Shown here in pieces: positions 23,056 through 34,999 of a stretch of DNA of 64,000 bases. Position numbers and translations under genes: made by a program. Below the pieces are notes generated by a model. It was not told the origin of the DNA, did not search any database, and was given only the letters and a program-made list of their open reading frames with translations. The stretch's first letter is position 1. Every line of letters starts with the position of its first letter. The DNA is from Rhizobium ecuadorense (lineage in GTDB: Bacteria > Pseudomonadota > Alphaproteobacteria > Rhizobiales > Rhizobiaceae): contig NZ_LFIO01001733.1 in NCBI RefSeq assembly GCF_001187535.1, forward strand, positions 225,344 through 289,343. The letters run 5' to 3'.

Positions 23056-23991
23056 ATGAGCCTCGCGACAAATATGAGCCTGGAAGACGCCTCTCATCCC
23101 GGTGGACCAGGGCCCGGCGAACTGGTTCCCTCGCGCTATGCAGTGCAGATCGGCGAGATCGAGGTGATGATCATCAGCGATGGCGTGCTGCCGCTCCCGA
23201 CCACGATGTTGGCGCACAACGCCGAGCCCGCGGTCCGTGAAGCCTGGCTGAACCACATGTTCCTGCCGCCGGACTCGCTGGATTGGCCGCTGAACGTGGT
23301 GGTGGCGCGCAGCGGCGGGCAGACCATACTTCTCGATGCCGGGCTTGGCCTCGACCCGGACCTGCACTTGCCGCGGGCCGGGCAGTTGATCAAGCGACTG
23401 GAGGACGCCGGCGTCGATCTTGCATCCGTGACCGACGTGGTGCTGACCCACCTGCACATGGACCACATCGGCGGGCTTCTCGTCGACGGGGTGAAGGAGC
23501 GGCTGCGCCCCGACCTAAGAATCCACCTGGCGGCCGCCGAGGTGAAGTTCTGGGAAGCGCCCGATTTCTCCCGGACCCGCATGCCGCCGGGCTTCCCGGA
23601 TGCGCTTCGGGCCACCGCCAAGCGGTTCGTGAACGAGTACCGCAGCCACCTGCGGCTGTTCGACGACGAGTGCGAAGTGGCGCCAGGGGTAGTCGCCCGC
23701 CGCACCGGCGGCCACACCCCCGGACACAGCGTGATCCGCCTGGCCTCCGGCGGCGACCGGCTGACATTTGCCGGCGACGCGGTGTTCGCGGTCGGCTTCG
23801 ACCAACCCGACTGGCATAACGGCTTCGAGCACGACCCCGAGGAGGCGGCTCGCGTCCGGGTCGGCCTCCTGCGGGAACTGGCCGCGACCGGCGAGCTGCT
23901 GGTCGCCACTCACCTGCCCTTCCCCTCCGTCTGCCATGTGGCGGTTGACGGCGATGCCTTCCGCTGGGTGCCAGTCTTCTGGGATTACTGA
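23056..23991 (+). CDS. Metallo-beta-lactamase fold hydrolase
   Basis: A 311-residue MBL-fold protein. The metal motif is VLTHLHMDHIGG (HxHxDH), with further ligands in TGGHTPGHS and LTFAGDAVF, and a late His in LLVATHLPFPS, so both metal sites look complete. The family includes lactonases and other hydrolases; substrate unknown. The ATG at 23056 has an excellent AGAAGGAGAC site. Codon choice looks richer in GC-ending codons than its neighbours, which may mean transfer. Upstream (22960-22990) is a short 21-bp tandem duplication of no obvious role. Confidence 0.85.
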   Translation: MSLATNMSLEDASHPGGPGPGELVPSRYAVQIGEIEVMIISDGVLPLPTTMLAHNAEPAVREAWLNHMFLPPDSLDWPLNVVVARSGGQTILLDAGLGLDPDLHLPRAGQLIKRLEDAGVDLASVTDVVLTHLHMDHIGGLLVDGVKERLRPDLRIHLAAAEVKFWEAPDFSRTRMPPGFPDALRATAKRFVNEYRSHLRLFDDECEVAPGVVARRTGGHTPGHSVIRLASGGDRLTFAGDAVFAVGFDQPDWHNGFEHDPEEAARVRVGLLRELAATGELLVATHLPFPSVCHVAVDGDAFRWVPVFWDY

Positions 23992-24029
23992 CGGCTTGGT
24001 TAGGCCTGCACCAAGGGGCGTCCCGCCCG

Positions 24030-24081
24030 TAGAGCGTTTCCGTCTTTCCCTCGAATGACGAAAACGCTCTATCGATTTTTT
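24030..24081 (+). terminator. Intrinsic terminator after the MBL hydrolase
   Basis: An inverted repeat with outer arms TAGAGCGTTT and AAACGCTCTA and inner CGTC/GACG pairs, followed by TTTTTT. The hairpin sequence resembles a palindrome common between rhizobial genes. It separates the hydrolase from the AEC transporter. Confidence 0.75.
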
Positions 24082-24173
24082 GCACAACTCCCGAGGCTAA
24101 ACAGCTACACAGTTTCGCTGGAATTGCGTAAGTCAGATCCTGACCCGCCGATCCCCGCGCACTGGAAAACCTC

Positions 24174-25136
24174 TTGGCCGATATCGTCAGCCTGCTCCTG
24201 CCGTTCTTCGGCCTGATCCTCATCGGCTATGCCGCCGCCAAGGCGACGAAGCAGCCGGCTGACGCGCTCGGATGGCTGAATACCTTCATCATCTATGCCG
24301 CCCTGCCCGCTCTGTTCTTCAAGCTCGTCTCGCGCACGCCGATCGAAGAGCTGACGCGCATCGATTTCATCGTCACCGATATTGCCGCGACCTATGCGGT
24401 GTTCATCCTGCTGTTTGCCATCGGCCGCCTCGTGCGCGGCAATTCGCTTGCCGATTGCACCATCCAGTCCTTTGCCGGCGCCTATGGCAATATCGGCTAT
24501 ATGGGGCCGGGCCTGGCGCTTCTGGCGCTCGGCGAAAAGGCGGCAGTGCCGGTGGCGCTGATCATCTGTTTCGAGAACGCACTGCATTTCATCGTCGCGC
24601 CGGCGCTGATGGCGGCGGCCGGCGACGACAAGCGTTCCGCGGGCCGGCTTGCCGCCGATATTGCCCGGAAGGTGGCGCTGCATCCCTTCATCCTGTCGAC
24701 GGCGGCAGGCTTTGCTGTGGCCGCCCTCCACATCGACCAGCCGCTGGCGTTTCAGCGCCTCGTCGATTACCTCGCCCAGGCGGCGGCGCCCTGCGCCCTC
24801 TTTGCCATGGGGGTGACGCTGGCGCTCCGGCCGCTGAAACGGGTCCCGGCCGAGATCGGCTACATAGTGCCGGCGAAGCTGATCCTGCATCCGATCGTGG
24901 TTTTCATCGCGCTGACTGTGGTGGGTGGTTTCGAGCCGGTGTGGATCCAGGCGGCCGTGCTGCTCGCCACGCTGCCGACGGCGACCAATGTCTTCGTCAT
25001 CGGCCAGCAATATGGCGTCTGGCAGGAGCGCGCCTCGGCGACGATCCTGATCACGACGGTGCTTTCGGTGGTCAGCGTCTCACTCTGGCTGATCGCGATC
25101 CGCTCAGGCCTTCTTCCGCTTCAGCTTTTCCCGTAG
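24174..25136 (+). CDS. AEC family transporter (auxin efflux carrier type)
   Basis: A 320-residue inner-membrane protein with about ten hydrophobic helices, starting at a TTG. The two halves each carry a broken-helix Gly/Pro region (FAGAYGNIGYMGPGLALLAL; ATLPTATNVFVIGQQYG), typical of the bile/arsenite/riboflavin-like AEC fold. Members export or import carboxylates and related anions; substrate unknown. Its last 33 bases overlap the convergent UbiH-like gene. Confidence 0.85.
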   Translation: MADIVSLLLPFFGLILIGYAAAKATKQPADALGWLNTFIIYAALPALFFKLVSRTPIEELTRIDFIVTDIAATYAVFILLFAIGRLVRGNSLADCTIQSFAGAYGNIGYMGPGLALLALGEKAAVPVALIICFENALHFIVAPALMAAAGDDKRSAGRLAADIARKVALHPFILSTAAGFAVAALHIDQPLAFQRLVDYLAQAAAPCALFAMGVTLALRPLKRVPAEIGYIVPAKLILHPIVVFIALTVVGGFEPVWIQAAVLLATLPTATNVFVIGQQYGVWQERASATILITTVLSVVSVSLWLIAIRSGLLPLQLFP

Positions 25137-26315
25137 CGCATCCGGAATATCACGGAAGCCCCGGCCAGGCTCGATGCCTTCACGCATGACGATGCTGCGC
25201 AGCGGCGGAATGGCCGAGAGGATATGCAGACCGGCGGCGCGCAGCATCTGCACCGGCAGGAAATCCGAAAGCAGCGAGCGGTTGAGAAGATCGACGCTTG
25301 CCGTACGCGTCATGATGTCGGCGCGGCGCTTGCGGTCGAAGCTTTCGCCGGCATCGGCCGGAATCGGCAATTCGGCCCGGTCGCAGAGGATGTCGGTCAG
25401 CGCCATGATGTCGCGCAGGCTGAGGTTCAGCCCCTGCGCCCCGATCGGCGGGAAGACATGGGCAGCCTCGCCGATCAGCGCGATACGCCCCTTGCCGAAG
25501 CGATGCGCCATCATGCCCGACAGCGGCCAGAGCTGGACGCCGTCTTCCACATCGACCTTGCCGAGCATGGAGTGCATCTGCACCTCGACGAGACGGCCGA
25601 GTTCGGCAAGCGGCAACTCCATGCGGCTTGCAGCTTCCGTGGGATCCTGCACCCAGACGAGGCTGGAGCGGTTCCCCGGCAGTGGCACCTGGGTGAAAGG
25701 GCCGTGTTTGGTGTGGAATTCGCTCGAGATATTCTGATGCGGCAGGGAATGGGCGAAATTCAGCACCATGGCCGATTGCGGATAGGACCAGTTGCGCACG
25801 CCGATCCCTGATGTTTCGCGCAGCTTCGAGCCGCGGCCGTCGGCGCCGACGGCAAAATCGGCGAAAAGCGTCTCGCCGCCGGCAAGCGCGATCGACACTT
25901 TCTCGGCCGAGATCTCGATCGATTCGGCCATATCGGTGAAGCGGGTGATATTGCCCTCTCCGGCCGTGGCCGCTTCGAGGATGTCGATCAGCATCTTGTT
26001 GGGGAAATTATAGCCGAAGGCATCGAGGCCCACTTCGGCGGCGCGAAACGTGGTCGTCGGCGCGCGCAGCAGCCGGTTGGTGCCGTCGATGATGCGCATG
26101 CTGGCAAGCGGTGCCGTCGCAGGGCGCAGCTTATCCCAGAGCGCCAGACGGTCGAGGAAGCGGATCGACTGATCCATCAGCGCCGTGGTGCGCCGGTCCT
26201 CCTTTGCAGCAAGGGGTGCCACCAGCGCCACGCTGCGGCCGCCGCGAGCGAGCGCGATTGCCGCAATCATGCCGGCGAGACCGCCACCGATCACCGCCAC
26301 TTCGAATGTCTTCAT
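25104..26315 (-). CDS. UbiH/UbiF-type FAD-dependent hydroxylase
   Basis: A 403-residue UbiH/Coq6-family monooxygenase that hydroxylates the ubiquinone ring. The N-terminal VIGGGLAGMIAAIALARGG is the FAD dinucleotide fold, VGADGRGSKLRE is the DG motif, and ALIGEAAHVFPPIGAQGLNLSLRD is the family fingerprint, with GEAAH where GDAAH is usual. Which ring position is modified cannot be assigned. It converges on and overlaps the AEC gene by 33 bases. Confidence 0.85.
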   Translation of the reverse strand: MKTFEVAVIGGGLAGMIAAIALARGGRSVALVAPLAAKEDRRTTALMDQSIRFLDRLALWDKLRPATAPLASMRIIDGTNRLLRAPTTTFRAAEVGLDAFGYNFPNKMLIDILEAATAGEGNITRFTDMAESIEISAEKVSIALAGGETLFADFAVGADGRGSKLRETSGIGVRNWSYPQSAMVLNFAHSLPHQNISSEFHTKHGPFTQVPLPGNRSSLVWVQDPTEAASRMELPLAELGRLVEVQMHSMLGKVDVEDGVQLWPLSGMMAHRFGKGRIALIGEAAHVFPPIGAQGLNLSLRDIMALTDILCDRAELPIPADAGESFDRKRRADIMTRTASVDLLNRSLLSDFLPVQMLRAAGLHILSAIPPLRSIVMREGIEPGRGFRDIPDALREKLKRKKA

Positions 26316-26353
26316 GCTACCGTTCCGCTATCATAAAATGGCGGACCAGTCGC

Positions 26354-26866
26354 TTATGCGGCCGGCTTCGCCTGACGGCGCCAACTATAGCCCTTGCCGG
26401 CTTCGGCGTCACGCACCGCCGGCTGATAATGATGGGGAATGGCGGGAAGACGGTTTTCGGAAAGCCGCTTCAGCGCCGTGGCGTTGCTGACCGAGAAGCT
26501 GTCGATGCCGACGCGCAGCATCAGCGGCACCTGGTCGATCAGCACGTCGCCGACGGCGCGCAGCTCGTTGGTGTATCCCAACCGCTGGCGCAGCAGCGAG
26601 GCGTGGCTGAAGGCGCGGCCGTCGTTGAAGGCCGGAAAGGCGACGGCCACGATGTCGAGGCGAGAGAGATAGGGCTCCAGCCGCCGCACGTCGTCGGCCG
26701 GCTTGATCAGCACGCCGAGGCCGACATCATTGCTTTCGTCGGCCTTGGCGATCAGCTCGTCGAGACCGAGCAGCGGCTTCTGCTCCCCTGAAGCCTTCAC
26801 CTCGTCGGTCTCGATCAGCCAGGGATCGTTTTCGACAAAACCGGTTTCTCTCCAAATCTTCGTCAT
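26354..26866 (-). CDS. DUF934 protein of the sulfite reductase operon
   Basis: A 170-residue DUF934 protein. The LGVLIKPADDVRRLEPYLSRLD and VAFPAFNDGRAFSHASLLRQRLGY blocks are the family signature. Such genes are almost always next to cysI-like genes and are thought to assist sulfite reduction, though biochemistry is lacking. The second of two adjacent ATGs (26866) has the better spacing from AAGGAGG. It follows cysI by about ten bases in the same operon. Confidence 0.85.
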   Translation of the reverse strand: MTKIWRETGFVENDPWLIETDEVKASGEQKPLLGLDELIAKADESNDVGLGVLIKPADDVRRLEPYLSRLDIVAVAFPAFNDGRAFSHASLLRQRLGYTNELRAVGDVLIDQVPLMLRVGIDSFSVSNATALKRLSENRLPAIPHHYQPAVRDAEAGKGYSWRRQAKPAA

Positions 26867-26876
26867 CATCCCCTCC

Positions 26877-28547
<1,671 letters not shown>

Positions 28548-28555
28548 CGTCTTCC

Positions 28556-28870
28556 TCAGACTGCAATGAATTCGGGATCGGCGGGAGCGTAGCCCGGTGC
28601 GTATTCCATGGTCGGGCCCTGGGCGCGGATGCGCTCGCGAAGGCGCAGCGGCCAGAGAATGCCGTTGGTTTCCTGAACTTCGACGACGGCGACGTCAACC
28701 ACCTCGTTGTCGGCATAGGATTTCTTGCCGATCGCCTCCAGCGCTTCGACGGCTTCGTTGTGACGGGCGACAAGCGCTTCCTGCAGCGAGGTCGACCATT
28801 TCCCGTTCGCATCCAGCCAGACGGCAATGCCGTCCGTCAGCCGGTTGGCCGTCAGAACCTTGTCTACCAT
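28556..28870 (-). CDS. DUF2849 family protein
   Basis: A 104-residue protein whose N-terminal half (VLTANRLTDGIAVWLDANGKW, then a helix with LVARHNEAVEALEA) is the DUF2849 pattern found between cysG and cysI in alphaproteobacteria. No enzyme motif. Spacing is two bases to cysG and nine to cysI, so co-expression is clear. A role in assembling or regulating the siroheme enzyme is inference. Confidence 0.8.
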   Translation of the reverse strand: MVDKVLTANRLTDGIAVWLDANGKWSTSLQEALVARHNEAVEALEAIGKKSYADNEVVDVAVVEVQETNGILWPLRLRERIRAQGPTMEYAPGYAPADPEFIAV

Positions 28871-28872
28871 AT

Positions 28873-30312
<1,440 letters not shown>

Positions 30313-30574
30313 CAATCCACTTCGAAGTTGCCGGAATATGCCCTTGATCGACAAGGGTTTAAAGGAACATAAATTCGAAAGCTCCAGCAAGTGCGTATTC
30401 TTTTGCTCGTAGCATCAGCGATTTGAGAAAAGTCACCCATGCTGACCAAAACAGCACATGTCAGCGCATTTGCTGCAACGCACTATAAAGCCTGTGACAA
30501 ACAGCGTCCACCGGCGTTTGGCGCATTTCACTTGCGCCGCCGAGGCGATAGACTGAGGGAAACCGGAGACGCCA

Positions 30575-31162
30575 ATGCCTGACAAGACCATCGCCGCCCG
30601 CCTGCTTTCGGTCATCGAAAACGATATCCTGCCGCTGACCGAGCGCGGCGTATCGCTTGGGAATAAGGTGTTCGGCGCGGCGATCCTGCGCAAATCCGAT
30701 CTCTCGCTCGTCGTCGCCGAAACCAACAACGAACTCGACAATCCGCTCTGGCACGGCGAGGTGCATACGCTGAAGCGCTTCTACGAGCTTGGCGACAAGC
30801 CGGCGACCAAGGATTTGATCTTCCTGTCGACGCACGAGCCCTGCACCATGTGCATGTCGGCGATCACCTGGGCAGGCTTCGACAATTTCTATTATTTCTT
30901 CAGCCACGAGGATTCCCGCGATGCCTTCGCCATTCCGCACGATCTGAAGATCCTCAAGGAGGTCTTCGGGCTTGAACCCGGCGGCTATCGCAGGCAAAAC
31001 GCCTTCTGGAACAGCTTTGCCGTCGCCGATCTCGTCGAGACCGAAGAGGCCCAGCCGAGAGAGGCGCTGAAGGCGCAGACTGCCCGCATCAAAGCGCGCT
31101 ACAATGCGCTTTCCACCACCTACCAGTCGTCGAAGAGCGCCAACGATATTCCGCTCAACTGA
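30575..31162 (+). CDS. Zinc-dependent nucleoside/cytidine deaminase-like protein
   Basis: A 195-residue member of the cytidine deaminase superfamily. HGEVHTL supplies the His zinc ligand and catalytic Glu, and STHEPCTMCMSAI the two Cys ligands. Length and the long C-terminal extension differ from TadA, so it is not the tRNA deaminase. Substrate unknown. It is divergent from cysG and precedes mazG by 20 bases, so the two may share a nucleotide-cleaning role. Confidence 0.8.
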   Translation: MPDKTIAARLLSVIENDILPLTERGVSLGNKVFGAAILRKSDLSLVVAETNNELDNPLWHGEVHTLKRFYELGDKPATKDLIFLSTHEPCTMCMSAITWAGFDNFYYFFSHEDSRDAFAIPHDLKILKEVFGLEPGGYRRQNAFWNSFAVADLVETEEAQPREALKAQTARIKARYNALSTTYQSSKSANDIPLN

Positions 31163-31182
31163 GGCAGCTGAACCGAGGCACC

Positions 31183-32028
31183 ATGGAACCTTCCAAAGAT
31201 ATTTCGCGGCTGATCGAGATCATGGCGGCGCTGCGCCATCCTGAAACCGGCTGCCCCTGGGACATCGAGCAGAGCTTCGAGACGATCAAGCCCTATACGA
31301 TCGAGGAGGCCTATGAGGTTTCCGATGCGATCGAGCGCGGCGATATGGACGATCTCTGCGACGAGCTGGGCGACCTGCTGCTGCAAGTGGTCTTCCATGC
31401 GCGCATGGCCGAGGAGGCAGGCGAATTTTCCTTCGGCGACGTCGTCAACGCCATCACCACCAAGATGATCCGCCGCCACCCGCACGTCTTCGCCCGCTCG
31501 GCGGCCGACACGCCGGATGCGGTAAAGATCCAGTGGGACGAGATCAAGCAGGCGGAAAAACGCGAGCGCACTGAGCGCCGGTCAAAGCGCGGGATTACCG
31601 AGGATTTCAAGGGCGGGTTCCTCGGCTCCGTGCAGCGCAGCTTCCCGGCTTTGACGGAAGCGCTAAAACTGCAGGAACGCGCCGCCAAGGTCGGCTTCGA
31701 CTGGTCGGCCCCCGAGCCGATCCTCGACAAGATCGAGGAGGAGATCGACGAATTGCGGGCGGCACTGCGAGACGGCGACCGCGCAAAGGTCAGCGATGAA
31801 CTCGGCGACCTGATCTTCGCGGTCGTCAATATCGGCCGGCATGTGAAGACCGATCCGGAACAGGCGCTGCGTGGAACGAATACGAAATTCCGGCGTCGGT
31901 TCAGCCACATAGAGAATGTTCTTGATGCAGAAGGCGAGACGCTGGAGGCGGCTAGCCTTGAGCGGATGGAAGAGATCTGGCAGGCGGCGAAGGCGATTGA
32001 GCGGGCTGTGATGGCTGGGGCTGAGTGA
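31183..32028 (+). CDS. mazG: Nucleoside triphosphate pyrophosphohydrolase MazG
   Basis: A 281-residue two-domain MazG, hydrolysing non-canonical or excess NTPs to NMP and pyrophosphate. The N-terminal domain has LRHPETGCPWDIEQ and the EEAYEVSDAIERGD and ELGDLLLQVVFHA metal motifs (ExxE...ExxD). The C-terminal domain repeats them as KIEEEIDELRAAL and DELGDLIFAVVNI. Both sites look intact. It follows the deaminase closely, and a mosaic repeat follows it. Confidence 0.9.
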   Translation: MEPSKDISRLIEIMAALRHPETGCPWDIEQSFETIKPYTIEEAYEVSDAIERGDMDDLCDELGDLLLQVVFHARMAEEAGEFSFGDVVNAITTKMIRRHPHVFARSAADTPDAVKIQWDEIKQAEKRERTERRSKRGITEDFKGGFLGSVQRSFPALTEALKLQERAAKVGFDWSAPEPILDKIEEEIDELRAALRDGDRAKVSDELGDLIFAVVNIGRHVKTDPEQALRGTNTKFRRRFSHIENVLDAEGETLEAASLERMEEIWQAAKAIERAVMAGAE

Positions 32029-32033
32029 GCTTT

Positions 32034-32214
32034 CTCCCCTTCTCCCACTTCTCCCCAGCGAGGAGAAGGTGGCCCGAAGGGTCGGATGAGGGGCCACACG
32101 GCCCACCATTCATTGCCCTTCGCCTGCGCTCAGCGCATTCGCGGCTTTGCCGCTCACGCCCTCATCTGCCTGCCGGCATCTTCTCCCCGCTGGGGAGAAG
32201 GGAGATGTGGCAAC
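32034..32214. repeat. RIME-type intergenic mosaic repeat
   Basis: Two related palindromes, CTTCTCCCCAGCGAGGAGAAG at the left (within 32049-32069, shown split by its imperfect centre) and CTTCTCCCC-GCT-GGGGAGAAG at the right (about 32180-32200), flank GGATGAGGGGCC and CCCTCATCTGCC segments. This is the layout of the rhizobial mosaic elements found in many intergenic spaces. It occupies the convergent gap between mazG and hflX. Confidence 0.7.
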
Positions 32215-32314
32215 GTCCCTGCTTCCTCTCACTCAATCGAGCCATTCGGCCCTTGCTGAGCTGTCCGATCCGCCGCTTAAGAGGATGGAGGAAAGCGCGC
32301 GCCCGAAGGCCCGC

Positions 32315-33640
32315 TCACCGCTCCCAATCCTCGCGCGGCGGCTTCGGCCCATTTCCGATGCGGCGTTCGAGTTCGGCAGCTTCGGTTTCGGAGAGGCGCA
32401 GGTCGAGTGTGATCGAGCCGTCTTCGTTGTCCTCGCGGCCGTCGACGATCGCGTGGTCGTAGAGCCAGGGCAGCAGCGCCAGCTTGTCGACGGGCAGGCG
32501 GACGGTGGTTTCGGTCATAACGCCGGAGAGCCTGCGGCTGATCTCGTCCATCAGCGTGTCGACGCCCTCGCCGCTGACGGCCGAAACGGCGACGACGTTG
32601 CTGGCGCCTGATGATTTCTGCATCATGGCGTCGTGGACCTCGGGCTCCAGCCGGTCGATCTTGTTCCAGACCTCGATCAGCCGCTTACCGGCTTCGGCCT
32701 CGTCGATGCCGAGGTCGCCGAGAATGCGCATGACGTCGGAGCTCTGCGCCTGGTTGTCGGCATCGGACATGTCGCGGACATGCAGGATGAGATCGGCTTC
32801 CAGCACCTCTTCCAGCGTTGCCCGGAATGCGGCGACGAGATGGGTCGGCAGGTCGGAGATGAAGCCGACAGTGTCGGACAGGATGACGGTGCGGCCGTGC
32901 GGCAGCTTCATGCGGCGCAGCGTCGGGTCAAGCGTGGCAAAGAGCATGTCTTCGGCCAGCACGCCGGCGCCGGTGATGCGGTTGAACAGCGTCGATTTGC
33001 CGGCATTGGTATAACCGACGAGCGCCACGATCGGGTGCGGCACCTTGCGGCGCTTGGCGCGGTGGAGCTGGCGGGTGCGCACCACCTGCTCCAGCTCGCG
33101 TTCGAGCTTGATGATGCGGTCCTGCAGCATCCGCCGGTCGGCTTCGATCTGGGTTTCGCCCGGGCCGCCCATGAAGCCGCCGCCGCCGCGCTGGCGTTCA
33201 AGGTGGGTCCAGCTTCTGACCAGCCGGCCCTTCTGGTAATTCAGATGGGCGAGATCGACCTGCAGCGTGCCTTCCTTGGTGGAGGCGCGGCGGCCGAAGA
33301 TTTCGAGGATGAGGCCCGTCCGGTCGATGACCTTGGCGTTCCATTCCTTTTCGAGATTGCGCTGCTGCACCGGGGTCAGTGGATGATCGACGATGACGAG
33401 ACCGGAATCGCGCTCGTCGAGCAGCGCCTTGATCTCCTCGATCTTGCCGGTGCCGAGCAATGTCGCCGGTCTCGGATCGTTGACCGGCACGACCTGGCCG
33501 TTGACCACGTCGAGGTCGATCGCCTGGGCAAGACCGGTCGCTTCTTCCAGCCGGCTTTCCGGCGTGCGGGTCGAGGCCGATTCGCTCTGGCCGCCGCGGC
33601 TGCGCGACTTCAGAACCGGCACGACGACGGTCGCGCGCAT
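32315..33640 (-). CDS. hflX: GTPase HflX
   Basis: A 441-residue ribosome-associated GTPase that splits stalled ribosomes. The N-terminal HflX domain is followed by the GGxGFMGGPGETQIE linker. The G domain has G1 in ALVGYTNAGKST, G3 in LSDTVGFISDLP and G4 in EVWNKID. The chosen ATG is at 33640; the frame stays open back toward hfq but offers only an ATT, so the ATG is kept. It follows hfq on the same strand, the conserved order. Confidence 0.92.
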   Translation of the reverse strand: MRATVVVPVLKSRSRGGQSESASTRTPESRLEEATGLAQAIDLDVVNGQVVPVNDPRPATLLGTGKIEEIKALLDERDSGLVIVDHPLTPVQQRNLEKEWNAKVIDRTGLILEIFGRRASTKEGTLQVDLAHLNYQKGRLVRSWTHLERQRGGGGFMGGPGETQIEADRRMLQDRIIKLERELEQVVRTRQLHRAKRRKVPHPIVALVGYTNAGKSTLFNRITGAGVLAEDMLFATLDPTLRRMKLPHGRTVILSDTVGFISDLPTHLVAAFRATLEEVLEADLILHVRDMSDADNQAQSSDVMRILGDLGIDEAEAGKRLIEVWNKIDRLEPEVHDAMMQKSSGASNVVAVSAVSGEGVDTLMDEISRRLSGVMTETTVRLPVDKLALLPWLYDHAIVDGREDNEDGSITLDLRLSETEAAELERRIGNGPKPPREDWER

Positions 33641-33717
33641 ATCGTCCCTGTGCTTGGCGGCCTCAGGGATGATCGAATCGTTCTTGGTATCGCGTGTCGA
33701 AATGACGGCTGATCCTG

Positions 33718-33960
33718 TTAGGACGCTGCTTCTTCGCTCTCGAACATCTGCATGGGCTGGCCCGGCATGATCGTCGAGATCGCATGTTTATACACGAGCT
33801 GCGAATGGCCGTCACGGCGAAGAAGAACACAGAAATTGTCGAAAGAGGTAACAACGCCCGTGAGTTTCACGCCGTTGATCAAAAAGATTGTCAGGGAAAT
33901 CTTTTGCTTGCGAACAGTATTGAGAAATAGATCCTGAAGATTCTGAGAACGTTCCGCCAT
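33718..33960 (-). CDS. hfq: RNA chaperone Hfq
   Basis: An 80-residue Sm-fold hexameric protein that pairs small RNAs with mRNAs. Sm1 is [20 protein letters not shown] and Sm2 is [13 protein letters not shown], with the YKHA motif that lines the proximal RNA surface. Length is typical for alphaproteobacteria, with a short C-terminal tail ([14 protein letters not shown]). In rhizobia this protein (NrfA) affects nitrogen-fixation gene expression. Start at 33960; the longer frame has no ribosome site. Confidence 0.95.
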
Positions 33961-34071
33961 CGCGCCGCTTCTTTCTTTATTGCCGACCTGAGTTGGCCGG
34001 TGGAGTATCAATCAACCTCACCATGCAAGACCGGTGGCACCCTCATTCCACCCGTCCAGCAAATCTTGGTA

Positions 34072-34935
34072 TCAAATCGCAATCTTTTCCGCAACGTCGA
34101 AAAAGGCTTCGCGGACTTTCTGCGAGACACTGCCGGGATGACCGTTGGCGATCGTCTGGCCATCGACGGAAACGACCGGAAAACAAATACTTGTGGCTGC
34201 GGTCAGGAAGACCTCGCGGGCGGCGAGCATCTCGGAAACCGAGAAGTTCCGCTCGGTGATCTTCAAGCCGAGCTTGGCTGCGACATCCATCAATGTGGTG
34301 CGGGTAATGCCGCGCAGGATGCCGTGTTCGGCCGGCCGCGTCACCAGCGTTCCCTCGGAATCGACGATCCAGATATTGGTCGCCGCCCCTTCCTTCACCA
34401 TGCCGTCGCCATCGACATAGATCGCCTCCTGGGCGCCGGCCTCCTTGGCCTGCTGGCGGGCCATGGCATTCGGCAGCAGGCCAACGGATTTGATGTCGAC
34501 GCGGTCCCAGCGATTGTCGGTAACGGTGATCGCCCTGATGCCGTTGGCATTCTTGGCGGCGATGATTTTGGGATCGGTGCTCTTGGCGGTGATGACAAGC
34601 GACGGCGGCGTTCCTTCGGCCGGGAAGACATGATCGCGGCGCGCCACGCCGCGCGTCACCTGCATATAGAAAAGCCCGTTGCGGACATGATTGCGGCGCA
34701 ACGTCTCGCGGATGACCTGCGTCAGCGCCGCCCGGCTCATCGGCCAGGCAATGCTGAGTTCACCGAGCGAACGGTCGAGACGGTTCAGATGGCGCGTGAG
34801 GTCGACGATATAGCCGTGACGCACCTCGCAGACCTCGTAGACGCCATCGGCGAACTGGTAACCGCGGTCCTCGATATGCACGCTGGCATCGGAATGCTTG
34901 ACGTAACGGCCATTCACATAGGCAATTCTCGGCAT
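34072..34935 (-). CDS. dat: D-amino-acid aminotransferase (fold type IV)
   Basis: A 287-residue class IV PLP transaminase. The N-terminal YVNGRYVKHSDASVHIEDRGYQFADG is typical of D-alanine aminotransferases. Further features are VKSVGLLPN-region Lys (DIKSVGLLPNAMARQ) as the PLP lysine, EAIYVDGDGMVKEGAATNIW and the GILRGITR phosphate-binding turn. It interconverts D-amino acids and 2-oxo acids, for D-Glu supply or D-amino-acid use. Gene order between ntrX and hfq is the usual rhizobial one. Confidence 0.85.
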   Translation of the reverse strand: MPRIAYVNGRYVKHSDASVHIEDRGYQFADGVYEVCEVRHGYIVDLTRHLNRLDRSLGELSIAWPMSRAALTQVIRETLRRNHVRNGLFYMQVTRGVARRDHVFPAEGTPPSLVITAKSTDPKIIAAKNANGIRAITVTDNRWDRVDIKSVGLLPNAMARQQAKEAGAQEAIYVDGDGMVKEGAATNIWIVDSEGTLVTRPAEHGILRGITRTTLMDVAAKLGLKITERNFSVSEMLAAREVFLTAATSICFPVVSVDGQTIANGHPGSVSQKVREAFFDVAEKIAI

Positions 34936-34999
34936 GGGAAACCTGGTCTTGCAGAAAGCTATAAGGGAATGCGGCGTGGCAATGGCCGCGCCGGAAAGA

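Noticed and set aside
33641..33717. A longer HflX start upstream of 33640
   Set aside because: The frame is open almost to the hfq stop but contains no ATG, GTG or TTG, only ATT; the ATG at 33640 matches the start of the conserved domain.
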